64,000 nucleotides of DNA from the NCBI RefSeq assembly GCF_006636205.1, contig NZ_VIGB01000003.1, positions 3,648,501-3,712,500 of the forward strand. The letters run 5' to 3'. Position 1 is the stretch's first letter. Every line of letters starts with the position of its first letter. This document shows, in pieces, positions 8,671-16,187 of the stretch. The notes below the pieces were generated by a model. It searched no databases. It saw only the letters and a program-made list of their open reading frames with translations, and had not been told where the DNA came from. The stretch is from Kitasatospora acidiphila (lineage in GTDB: Bacteria > Actinomycetota > Actinomycetes > Streptomycetales > Streptomycetaceae). The translations under genes were made by a program, and so were the position numbers.

Positions 8671-8697
8671 CGGGCCGCCGACAAGACGGCCCGTCAG
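8667..8697. terminator. Bidirectional terminator, PP2C / dprE2
   Basis: CTGACGGGCCG (8667-8677) pairs with CGGCCCGTCAG (8687-8697), a perfect 11-bp stem between convergent genes. It overlaps the phosphatase stop codon. Confidence 0.8.
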
Positions 8698-8720
8698 GGA
8701 GCACCAGACCGGCGAAAAAA

Positions 8721-9560
8721 TCAGCGGCGCAGCTTCCGCCACAGCGGGCGCGGCACCAACCGCAGGCCCAGCCACAGCAGCCCGAGCTTGCGCGGCACCC
8801 ACACCACCGGGGCGCCGCTGCGCACCGCGTCCGCGACGGCCGCGCCGACCGCGGCCGGGGTGGTGGCGGCGGGCGCGGGCGGCATGCCGGCGGTCATCCG
8901 GCCGATCACGAAGCCGGGGCGGACCAGCAGCACCCGCACCCCGCTGCCGTGCAGCGCGTCGGCCAGGCCGCGGGCGAACGCGTCGAGCCCGGCCTTGGCG
9001 GCGCCGTAGACGAAGTTGGCCCGGCGCGGCCGCACGGCGGCGACCGAGGAGAGCACCACGATCAGGCCGCGCCGCTGGGCCCGCAGGTGCGGGACGGCGG
9101 CCAGCAGGGCGGTGACGTGGCCGGTGAGGTTGGTGTCGATCAGGGTGCCGGCGGCGCGCGGGTCGGTGTCCAGCTCGGCCTGCGGGGTGAGCACGCCGGC
9201 GGCGGAGATCACCAGGTCGATCGGCCCGGCGGCGAACAGCTCGTCGATCAGCCGCTGGTGGGTGTCCAGGGCGGTCGCGTCATAGGGCACGGTTCGTACG
9301 GTGTACGGCAGTTCGCTACCGAGTTCGGCCATCCGCTGCTCGTCCCGGCCGGCCAGGATCACCTCGGAGCCGGCCGGGGCGTCCAGGGCGCGCAGGATCT
9401 CCTGGCCGATCTCGCTGCCGCCGCCGAGCAGCAGGATCCGCCCGGGGGTGCGGGGTCGGACCGGCGTCACCGCGGCAGCGGTCTTCTGGTTCGACGACTT
9501 CGACGTAAACGACTTCAACGAGTTCAGCGATTTCAAGGAGTTCAACGAGTTCAACGGCAC
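8721..9560 (-). CDS. DprE2-like SDR (2-keto-ribose epimerase partner)
   Basis: A 279-aa short-chain dehydrogenase. The NAD(P)H-binding glycine motif is LLLGGGSEIG (about residues 43-52) and the catalytic stretch is VYGAAKAG (Tyr and Lys). DprE2 reduces the 2-keto intermediate made by DprE1, giving polyprenyl-phosphate arabinofuranose. Its position directly after a DprE1 homologue and a UbiA-type enzyme supports this assignment. The GTG start at 9560 overlaps the dprE1 stop by 10 bases, so it is translationally coupled. The first 37 residues are an unusual Asn-Ser-Leu-Lys repeat, absent from typical ~254-aa DprE2 proteins, encoded by direct repeats of TTCAACGAG on the plus strand. An internal start cannot be excluded. 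Confidence 0.82.
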   Translation of the reverse strand: MPLNSLNSLKSLNSLKSFTSKSSNQKTAAAVTPVRPRTPGRILLLGGGSEIGQEILRALDAPAGSEVILAGRDEQRMAELGSELPYTVRTVPYDATALDTHQRLIDELFAAGPIDLVISAAGVLTPQAELDTDPRAAGTLIDTNLTGHVTALLAAVPHLRAQRRGLIVVLSSVAAVRPRRANFVYGAAKAGLDAFARGLADALHGSGVRVLLVRPGFVIGRMTAGMPPAPAATTPAAVGAAVADAVRSGAPVVWVPRKLGLLWLGLRLVPRPLWRKLRR

Positions 9561-10908
9561 AGTCCCAGTCTCCGTCCGAGGTCCGATCGCATGGTGCCAG
9601 CCGGGTCGAGCCTGGCGCGGGTGGCACGCCAGTCGGTGAGCGGCCCGTACATCGCGTCGAAGGCGAGTCGGCCGAGCCGGGCGTCCTTGGCCAGGTAGAC
9701 CCGGCCGCCGGCGTCGGCCACCCGCCGGTCGAGCCGGTCCAGCACGGCGTGCAGCCGGCGCCCGCAGCTCGGCAGGTCGACGGCCAGCGACCAGCCGGGC
9801 AGCGGGAAGGAGAGCGGGCAGCCGCTGGCGGGGCCGAACCGCTTGACGGTGCCGAGGAACGGCGCGGCGCCCGCCGCCCCGAGCGCGGTCAGCACCTCGG
9901 CGATCAGGCCGTGGCCGCCGTCCGGCACGGCGAACTGGTACTGCAGGAAGCCGCGCGGGCCGAGGGCCCGGTTCCAGTCCCGCACCGCGTCCAACCGGTG
10001 GAAGAACGCGGGCAGTTGCTGCACCGCGGTCCGCTCGCGCGGGCCCGGTGGTACCAGAGGGAGTTGAAGGCCCGGGCGGTCGGCGGGATGAACGGGCAGA
10101 ACGGCAACCGCGGCGCCCGGCGGGCCCGCGCGGGGGCGTACTCCAAGCCGCCCAGGCCGCCCCGGTAGTCCAGGCCGGCCAGGTCGTCCAGGTCGTCCGC
10201 CTCGTCCGGCTCGTCCAGGTGGTCGCCGAGGTCGACGACGCCCCGGCCGAGCGCGGCACCGGTGGCGGTGGTGTCGATCCAGGCCACGGCGTAGCGGCTG
10301 CGGGCGGCGTCGAGTTCGGCGAGCAGCGCGTCCAGGTCGGCCGCGCGGCGGGTGGTGACGCGCAGCCGGGTGCCGGTGATCGGGATCAGCCGCACGGTGG
10401 CCGCCAGCACCAGGCCGGTCAGCCCCATGCCGCCGACGGTGGCCCGGAACTCCTCCCGGTCGGGCGTCAGCAGGTGCAACCGGCCGTTGCCGTCCAGCAG
10501 TTCGACGCTGTCCAGCCAGGCGGCCAGCGAGCCGTCGGTGCGCTGGTTCTTGCCGTGCACATCGGCGGCGACGGCGCCGCCCAGGGTGAGCCGGGCGGTG
10601 CCGGGCAGCACGGGAAGCAGCAGTCCGCGCGGCACGGTGCGGGCCAGGATCTGGGCGAAGGTCGCCGAGCCGGCCGCCCGCACGGTGCCGCCGCCGGCGT
10701 CCACGGTGATCGCGGGTTCGGTGGCCGGTGCCAGCACCAGGCCGCCGGTGTTCTGCGCGGCGTCGCCGTAGCTGCAGCCTGCTCCCCTGGCCAGCAGGCC
10801 GTGCGGCGGGCGGGTGGCGAGCAGCGCGCGCAGCGCCTGCCGGTCCAGTGGCCCGCGCACCTCGGCCCAGCCCCTGGTGCACCGGCCCCAGCCGTCGAGC
10901 AGCGTCAT
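9551..10908 (-). pseudogene. DprE1-like FAD oxidase, broken by one frameshift
   Basis: Homologue of decaprenylphosphoryl-ribose 2'-oxidase. The N-terminal frame (10908 to about 10046) carries the FAD domain with ARGAGCSYGDAAQN and GGAVAADVHGKNQRTDGS, as in mycobacterial DprE1. After FNSLWYHRA the frame is lost. The C-terminal half resumes in another frame (RERTAVQQLPAFFHRLDAV to RRLGLCR). One extra base within GGGCCC near 10041-10046 would restore a continuous protein of about 452 residues. This is either a true frameshift or a sequence error in a G/C run. At the benzothiazinone target position the motif reads WSLAVDL, with Ala where M. tuberculosis has Cys387. The ATG at 10908 has GGAGGAGG 5 bases upstream. 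Confidence 0.85.
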
Positions 10909-10930
10909 CGGGCCTCCTCCTCACGGCAGT

Positions 10931-11869
10931 TCACGATGCGGTCCCCGCGATGAAGAGCAGCAGCCAGGCGAACTCGCAGAGCAGCATGGTGCGGTCGCGG
11001 GTGATCAGGTCCTCGACCCGGTTCAGGGTGGCCCGGCCTATCATGTGGTCGAAGCGGAGCAGCCCGGCGGCCAGCGGTACCGCCGTCAGCAGGTGGCAGC
11101 CGACGCCCCAGGCCGAGCCGTTGAGCACCCCCCAGCTCAGGAAGGCGCCGACCATCGCCACGCTGATCGCCCGCTGGGCCAGCCGCAGCCCGGCCGGGCT
11201 GTAGTGGCGCAGGCTGGGCCGGTGGCCGGTGGCGGCGGTGCCGAGGCCGGCGAGCTCGGTGTAGCGCTTGGCGATCGCCACCAGCAGCGCGCCCAGGCTG
11301 CAGACCAGCACGAACCAGCCGGACGGCGCGACCCTGGCGGCGGCCGCGCCGCCGATCGCGCGGAGCACGAACCCGGAGGCCACCATGGTCAGTTCGAGCA
11401 CCGGGAGGTGCTTGAGGGTGGCGGAGTAGAGGAACGACAGGCCCAGGTAACCGGCCACGCACCAGGCCAGCCCTGTGCTGCCGATCACCGCCGAGCCGGC
11501 CGCGGCCAGCACCACGCAGCCGCCGGCGAACAGCAGGGCGTGCCGCTCGGCCAGGTCGCCGCTGGCCACCGGGCGGGTGCACTTGGCGGGGTGGCGGCGG
11601 TCCCGTTCGGCGTCCACCACATCGTTGACGAAGTAGACCGCGCAGGAGGCCAGGGTGAAGACGCCGAAGGCGACCAGGGCGAGGTCCAGGCCGGTCAGCC
11701 GGCTGCGGTCGGCCGCGGCCACCGGGGCCGCGAAGACCAGCAGGTTCTTGGGCCACTGCCGCGGGCGCGAGGTGCGCAGCACGGCTCGTGGCCAGCCTGT
11801 GCTCCCGGTCGGCCCGGCGGGCGCCGGGTCGAGCTCGGGTGCCGGTAGCACCGGCGGCTCCGCGGTCAT
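10931..11869 (-). CDS. UbiA-type polyprenyl-phosphate phosphoribosyltransferase
   Basis: A 312-aa membrane prenyltransferase with about eight to nine hydrophobic helices. The first Asp-rich motif NDVVDAERD (residues about 83-91), followed by HPAKCTRPV, closely resembles the mycobacterial DPPR synthase (Rv3806c/UbiA) motif NDxxDxxxD...HP.KxxRP. That enzyme joins PRPP to decaprenyl phosphate, the first committed step to polyprenyl-phosphate arabinose. Its start overlaps the previous stop by ATGA, and the dprE1 homologue follows 22 bases later, so the three enzymes form one pathway unit. A separate phosphatase for the 5-phosphate (Rv3807c in mycobacteria) is not present here and may be encoded elsewhere. 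Confidence 0.88.
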   Translation of the reverse strand: MTAEPPVLPAPELDPAPAGPTGSTGWPRAVLRTSRPRQWPKNLLVFAAPVAAADRSRLTGLDLALVAFGVFTLASCAVYFVNDVVDAERDRRHPAKCTRPVASGDLAERHALLFAGGCVVLAAAGSAVIGSTGLAWCVAGYLGLSFLYSATLKHLPVLELTMVASGFVLRAIGGAAAARVAPSGWFVLVCSLGALLVAIAKRYTELAGLGTAATGHRPSLRHYSPAGLRLAQRAISVAMVGAFLSWGVLNGSAWGVGCHLLTAVPLAAGLLRFDHMIGRATLNRVEDLITRDRTMLLCEFAWLLLFIAGTAS

Positions 11870-13086
11870 CGGGCGTAGACCGCGGTGAAGTCGCGGCTGG
11901 TCGGTTCGAAGTACCGGTCGGCGGGCCGCTCCTGGTCGGGCAGCAGCTTGGTGGGCGTGGGCGCGGCCGGGTCGCCGGTCGGCTGGTAGTAGTTGAAGGA
12001 CATCCAGGCCGGGTTGATGTCCAGCTGCATGGCCTGCACGCAGCCGGCCTGGTGCAGCAGCTCGGCCAGGGTGCGCACGGAGAGCGCGGGGCCGTAGGCG
12101 AAGATCAGCCGGCCGTCCTGGGTGATGCCGGCGCCGGATCGCCAGACGAAGAACTTGCCGCCCATGGTCAGGCCCCAGCCGGTCTCGATCGCCTGGTCGA
12201 CGTCGTCGGCCACCTGGCCGTTGCTGATGATCGGACGCAGGTTCTGCCGGACGCCGACCACGTCGGGGGTCATCGAGACGTCGCCGCCCCAGCCGCCGAC
12301 GGTGGCGTGGCCGTCCTTGTAGAAGACCAGCGAGGCGGCGCCCTGGGTCAGGGTGCCGCGGGTGACGCCGTTGAGGTAGAAGCCGCCGCGGGCCTCGCCG
12401 ACCTTGAAGCCGCCGTTGAAACTGGCCAGCAGGCCGGCCCTGGCATCGGACGGGATGTTCGGCGGCACGCCCCAGTTGTCCGGACCGGGGTCGTCGGTGC
12501 CGGGGTGCAGCTGGAAGCGGACCAGGCGCTGGTCCATGGAGACCACGGCGGCGACGTAGGAGGTGTGCTCGCTGTCGGCTCTGAGCATCGCGCTCTGCAC
12601 GGCCGGCACCCCCTGGGCGGTGCCGATCACCTTCCAGCTGCCCTCACCGGGGAGCGGGTCGCCGGCCGGGGAGACCAGTGGGGCCGGGGTGATGGGAGTG
12701 ATGAGGGTGGCCAGCCCGTGCTTGTTCTCCTGGGTGTGGACGGCGCCCTGGCTGGGGCCGGTCGGGCCGAGGGCGAAGGTGGGGCGGCCGCCGACCTTGG
12801 GCGGGTGCATCTTGTACTGCGCGGTCTCCAGCCCGGTGACCACCGGGCCGAGGTGGTGGTCCCGGGCCCACTCGGCGATCCGGGCGGTGGTGCTGTCGTT
12901 GCCCGGGGCGAGCAGGGCCGAGCCGAGGGACCAGCCGAGCCAGCCGAGGAAGACCGCGATGAGCGCCAGGACGGCCCGCACCGAGCGGCGGCGCAGCAGT
13001 CGGCGCAGCCGCCCGGGGCGGCGTGGCGGCGCCCCGGGCGGCTGCTGTTCTTCGGGTTCGAGTTCGGTCTCGGTCTGCGGACCCAC
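11866..13086 (-). CDS. Membrane-anchored phosphodiester glycosidase (NAGPA family)
   Basis: A 406-aa protein with a basic Pro-rich cytoplasmic tail, one signal-anchor helix at residues about 37-60 and an extracytoplasmic phosphodiester glycosidase domain. Recognisable pieces are FNGGFKVGEARGGFYLNG, the Asp-rich QLDINPAWMSF near the end, and the final TSRDFTAVYAR. The family hydrolyses sugar-1-phosphodiesters, such as GlcNAc-phosphodiester caps or teichoic-acid-type linkages. As the first gene of the polyprenyl-arabinose-type operon it may trim or remodel a phosphodiester-linked wall glycan. It starts with GTG at 13086 behind GAGGAGAACGGC and overlaps the UbiA gene by 4 bases. Confidence 0.85.
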   Translation of the reverse strand: MGPQTETELEPEEQQPPGAPPRRPGRLRRLLRRRSVRAVLALIAVFLGWLGWSLGSALLAPGNDSTTARIAEWARDHHLGPVVTGLETAQYKMHPPKVGGRPTFALGPTGPSQGAVHTQENKHGLATLITPITPAPLVSPAGDPLPGEGSWKVIGTAQGVPAVQSAMLRADSEHTSYVAAVVSMDQRLVRFQLHPGTDDPGPDNWGVPPNIPSDARAGLLASFNGGFKVGEARGGFYLNGVTRGTLTQGAASLVFYKDGHATVGGWGGDVSMTPDVVGVRQNLRPIISNGQVADDVDQAIETGWGLTMGGKFFVWRSGAGITQDGRLIFAYGPALSVRTLAELLHQAGCVQAMQLDINPAWMSFNYYQPTGDPAAPTPTKLLPDQERPADRYFEPTSRDFTAVYAR

Positions 13087-13181
13087 GCCGTTCTCCTCAC
13101 CGCTGCCGGATCTCTGAGCTGATCCAGCTCACCCCGGGGGTGGGCGGTCGGCGAGCCGGGCGAGAAGTCGGGCAGCACGTC

Positions 13182-13206
13182 AATCCCCTTGTCCGACAAG
13201 GGGATT
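13182..13206. repeat. 25-bp perfect palindrome
   Basis: AATCCCCTTGTC (13182-13193), a single central base, and GACAAGGGGATT (13195-13206) form a perfect 12-bp inverted repeat. It lies 45 bases past the oxyR stop and 95 bases before the glycosidase operon start. It may be the oxyR terminator, an operator for the operon, or both. A one-base loop cannot fold as a tight RNA hairpin, which slightly favours a protein-binding site. Confidence 0.65.
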
Positions 13207-13250
13207 TATGAGGACGACAGAGGTCGGGATGTCACCCGAACAGCGGCCTG

Positions 13251-14138
13251 CTACTGGCTGACGATCCGCACCGGAAGGTCGCGCAGCACCTCGCGCAGCG
13301 AATCGGCGAACCGGTCGTACTCCGCGGCCCGGGCCGAGCCCGGGCGGGTGGCCAGGCCGATCCGCCGGCCGGGCGCGGGGTCGGCGAACCGCACGGCGGC
13401 CAGCCGGTCGGCCCGCCCGGCCTCCACGTCCAGGGCGGTCGCGGGCAGCAGGGTCACCCCGAGGCCGCCGGCCACCAGCTGCACCAGGGTGGAGAGCCCG
13501 GCGGCCCGGGTGGAGCCTCCGGAGACGTCCGCCCCGACCTCTCGGCACAGGTCCAGCGCCTGGTCGCGCAGGCAGTGCCCCTCCTCCAGCAGCAGCACGT
13601 CCAGGTCGAGCAGCGCGTCCCGGGGCACGTCGGTGCGCCCGGCCAGCTCATGGTCGGGCGGGGTGACCAGCACGAAGTCCTCGTCGAACAGCGGGATGTC
13701 CCGGGTCGGCGAGCTGCCGCCGGCCGGCAGGGCGAGCAACAGCACGTCGAGCCGGCCGGCCGCCAGGCCGTCCAGCAGCGAGGGGGTGCGCTCCTCGTGC
13801 ACGTGCAGGTCCAGGTCCGGGTAGCTCTCCCGGACCAGCCGCAGCACGGTGGGCAGCAGGTAGGGCGCGACGGTGGGGATCACCCCGAGGTGCAGCGGGC
13901 CGGTGAACGGCCGCCGGGCGGCCTCGACCTCCTCGGTGAGGTTGTTCAGCGCGGCCAGGGCGCGGCGCGCGTGGGCGGCCACCCGCTCCCCCAGGGGGGT
14001 GATGATGACCTTCCGTGTCGTACGCTCCACCAACTGGGCGCCGAGCGCCTCCTCCAGCGCGGCCAGCGCCCCGGAGAGGGCCGGCTGGCTGGTGCCGATG
14101 GCGTTGGCGGCCGCCCTGAAGTGCAGGTGTTCGGCCAC
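13251..14138 (-). CDS. oxyR: LysR-type peroxide regulator, OxyR-like
   Basis: A LysR regulator divergent from ahpC-ahpD, the standard place of oxyR in streptomycetes. The N-terminal helix-turn-helix is followed by a LysR substrate domain containing EEGHCLRDQALDLC. The Cys after EGH and the later Cys fit the redox pair of OxyR. It should activate ahpCD on peroxide stress. The only usual start is GTG at 14138 (295 aa), but the LysR helix-turn-helix clearly begins upstream (TPSVAQLRAFVAVAEH in the same frame). That frame is open back to a TGA at 14228-14226 with no ATG, GTG or TTG. A rare start such as ATC at 14219 (behind GGAGAG) or CTG at 14195 may be used, or a base is wrong. Confidence 0.88.
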   Translation of the reverse strand: MAEHLHFRAAANAIGTSQPALSGALAALEEALGAQLVERTTRKVIITPLGERVAAHARRALAALNNLTEEVEAARRPFTGPLHLGVIPTVAPYLLPTVLRLVRESYPDLDLHVHEERTPSLLDGLAAGRLDVLLLALPAGGSSPTRDIPLFDEDFVLVTPPDHELAGRTDVPRDALLDLDVLLLEEGHCLRDQALDLCREVGADVSGGSTRAAGLSTLVQLVAGGLGVTLLPATALDVEAGRADRLAAVRFADPAPGRRIGLATRPGSARAAEYDRFADSLREVLRDLPVRIVSQ

Positions 14139-14216
14139 GGCGACGAAGGCGCGCAGCTGGGCGACGCTCGGGGTGCGGCCCCTCTTCTTCTGCAGGGGTG
14201 CGTGCGACTGGGTATT

Positions 14217-14255
14217 GATAGCTCTCTCCGATCAGATGTATCGAGTCTAGCTATT
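14217..14255. promoter_or_regulatory. Candidate OxyR operator between oxyR and ahpC
   Basis: GATAGCT (14217-14223) and AGCTATT (14249-14255) are inverted half-sites with GATCAG repeats nearby. They lie in the divergent oxyR/ahpC region, where an OxyR dimer pair would be expected to bind. No experimental consensus was applied. Confidence 0.45.
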
Positions 14256-14360
14256 TCCCTGATCAGTCCGGGCTATGGCATGTTTGATCACGTCTGGATT
14301 CGTCGAACCAAAGGCAATCCAGTCTTTAGCCCTCCGAATCCCGACCCAGGAGTCACGAAC

Positions 14361-14912
14361 ATGCTCACGATCGGTGACAAGTTCCCCGAGTTCAGCCTCA
14401 CCGCCTGCGTCGACCTGGACGCTGCCAAGGCCTTCGCCGAGATCGACCACAAGACCTACGAGGGCAAGTGGAAGATCGTCTTCTTCTGGCCCAAGGACTT
14501 CACCTTCGTCTGTCCGACCGAGATCGCCGCGTTCGGCAAGCTGAACGACGAGTTCGCCGACCGTGACGCGCAGGTCCTGGGCGTGTCCGGTGACTCCGAG
14601 TTCGTGCACCACGCCTGGCGCAAGAACCACGACGACCTGCGCGACCTGCCGTTCCCGATGCTGGCCGACATCAAGCACGAGCTGATGCAGGCCTGCGGCG
14701 TGCAGGCCGAGGACGGCACCGCCCAGCGCGCCGTCTTCATCGTCGACCCGAACAACGAGATCCAGTTCGTCATGGTGACCGCCGGCTCGGTCGGCCGTAA
14801 CCCCAAGGAGGTCCTGCGGGTGCTGGACGCCCTGCAGACCGACGAGCTGTGCCCGTGCAACTGGAACAAGGGCGACGACACCCTCGACGCCGCCTCGCTG
14901 CTGGCGGGCTGA
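14361..14912 (+). CDS. ahpC: Alkyl hydroperoxide reductase AhpC (peroxiredoxin)
   Basis: A 183-aa 2-Cys peroxiredoxin. The peroxidatic cysteine is C51 in FTFVCPTE. The resolving region near the C-terminus reads ELCPCNW (C164 and C166), as in actinobacterial AhpC. It reduces organic peroxides and hydrogen peroxide in the cytoplasm. In this lineage it is re-reduced by AhpD, whose gene follows 5 bases after the stop. The ATG at 14361 has AGGAG 8 bases upstream. Control by the divergent OxyR is expected from the context. Confidence 0.97.
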   Translation: MLTIGDKFPEFSLTACVDLDAAKAFAEIDHKTYEGKWKIVFFWPKDFTFVCPTEIAAFGKLNDEFADRDAQVLGVSGDSEFVHHAWRKNHDDLRDLPFPMLADIKHELMQACGVQAEDGTAQRAVFIVDPNNEIQFVMVTAGSVGRNPKEVLRVLDALQTDELCPCNWNKGDDTLDAASLLAG

Positions 14913-14917
14913 TCACC

Positions 14918-15448
14918 ATGGCGCTCGACGAACTGAAGGCCGCGCTGCCGGACTACGCCAAGGACCTGAAGCTCAACCTGGGCTCGGTGATCGGCAACTC
15001 CGACCTGCCGCAGCAGCAGCTCTGGGGCACCGTGCTGTCCTGCGCGATGGCCACCGGCAGCAAGTCGGTGCTGAGCGAGCTGGAGCCGCAGGCCAAGGAG
15101 CTGCTGTCGGCCGAGGCGTACACCGCCGCCAAGGCCGCCGCCGCGGTGATGGCGATGAACAACGTCTACTACCGCACGCTGCACCTGCTCTCCGACAAGG
15201 AGTACGGCACGCTGCGCACCGGTCTGCGGATGAACATCATCGGCAACCCGGGCGTCGAGAAGGTCGACTTCGAGCTGTGGAGCTTCGCGGTCTCCGCGAT
15301 CAACGGCTGCGGCCAGTGCCTCGACTCGCACGAGCAGGTGCTGCGCAAGGCCGGCGTCGAGCGCGAGGTCATCCAGGCCGCGGCGAAGATCGCCGCGGTG
15401 GTGCAGGCGGTGGCGTCGGTGCTGGACGCCGAGGCCGCGCTCGCCTGA
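14918..15448 (+). CDS. ahpD: Alkylhydroperoxidase AhpD
   Basis: A 176-aa all-helical AhpD family protein. The catalytic CxxC is in [11 protein letters not shown] (C131 and C134), with the downstream His of the proton-relay motif. AhpD passes electrons to AhpC and has weak peroxidase activity of its own. The length matches mycobacterial AhpD. It is the second gene of the ahpCD operon. It converges on the HNH nuclease gene with only 7 bases between the stops, and a strong terminator hairpin lies within the nuclease 3' end. Confidence 0.97.
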   Translation: MALDELKAALPDYAKDLKLNLGSVIGNSDLPQQQLWGTVLSCAMATGSKSVLSELEPQAKELLSAEAYTAAKAAAAVMAMNNVYYRTLHLLSDKEYGTLRTGLRMNIIGNPGVEKVDFELWSFAVSAINGCGQCLDSHEQVLRKAGVEREVIQAAAKIAAVVQAVASVLDAEAALA

Positions 15449-15455
15449 GGCACCG

Positions 15456-16187
15456 CTACCTCCCGACGGGGCTCCACTTCGACAAGTGGGGCCCCGTCAG
15501 TGCGTTCAGGCCCGCCACCGCCTCGACCCCGAAGACCAGCGCGGCCCGCGGCGCGGTGCGCAGCCGCAGCATCTCGTAGAGCACGTCGGCGAACGGCTGC
15601 ACCGCCAGCGCCTGGGCCACCTCGCGGGCCTCGACCGCCTCGCCGTGCTCGGTCAGCCGGGCCAGATCGCGCAGCATCGAGCGGCAGCGCACATAGGCGT
15701 GGGCCCGGCCGCGCTCCAGCACCGGGCGGTCCAGGCCGAAGATCCGGATGGTCTCCCGGCCCTTGGCGCTGCGGGCCCGATAGGCGCCGGTGGCCAGCAC
15801 CAGGTCCAGGTGGTCGGCCGGCTCGTCACTGGTCGGGTCGATCAGCAGCGCCCGGCCCTGGCGGTCGGTCGGGTAGAGGTCGCGCTTCTGGTTGCTATTG
15901 CAGAAGGCGCAGGCCCAGAGGTGGTTGAGCCAGTCGAAGGCGCGCTGCGGGGCCATCGCGATCGGCTGGAAGTGGTCGATGCTGGTGCCCTCGCTGTCCC
16001 CGCAGTACATGCAACGGGACAGGCCGGCCGACATCGCGATCAGATGAACGCTCAAATCCCGCCGGATGGTTCGGGCGTCCCGCCAGGACTCCCGGGCGCC
16101 GCCGCGGTGTTCACCGATCCGCTCGGTGCGGGCCGCCATCCGGGCGGCCAACTCCGCTGGTAACGGCCCGCGTTGCAGCGGGATCAT
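15456..16187 (-). CDS. HNH nuclease, Septu PtuB-like; TTA at codon 9
   Basis: A 243-aa HNH-type endonuclease with a zinc-knuckle core: C59-x2-C62, the DH pair D71-H72 in SIDHF, and C93-x2-C96 followed by N97 and KRD (CAFCNSNQKRD). This is the HNH/ZnF arrangement of TIGR02646-like and PtuB-like nucleases. The start ATG is flush against the stop of the ATPase gene, with no spacer, so the two are translationally coupled. An ATPase plus HNH pair is the layout of Septu (PtuA-PtuB) anti-phage systems. Codon 9 is TTA (16163-16161), read by the bldA tRNA, so expression should be tied to late growth or differentiation. The defence role is inferred from architecture only. Confidence 0.85.
   Translation of the reverse strand: MIPLQRGPLPAELAARMAARTERIGEHRGGARESWRDARTIRRDLSVHLIAMSAGLSRCMYCGDSEGTSIDHFQPIAMAPQRAFDWLNHLWACAFCNSNQKRDLYPTDRQGRALLIDPTSDEPADHLDLVLATGAYRARSAKGRETIRIFGLDRPVLERGRAHAYVRCRSMLRDLARLTEHGEAVEAREVAQALAVQPFADVLYEMLRLRTAPRAALVFGVEAVAGLNALTGPHLSKWSPVGR
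15465..15498. terminator. ahpD terminator embedded in the HNH 3' coding end
   Basis: GACGGGGCTCCACTT (15465-15479) pairs with AAGTGGGGCCCCGTC (15484-15498), a 15-bp stem with one G-U pair and a 4-base loop. It can end ahpCD transcription on the plus strand while encoding the last residues of the nuclease (LTGPHLSKW) on the minus strand. Confidence 0.75.

Noticed and set aside
10728..12322. Plus-strand frames across the dprE/ubiA region
   Set aside because: They are antisense to recognised enzymes and have shadow-frame composition.
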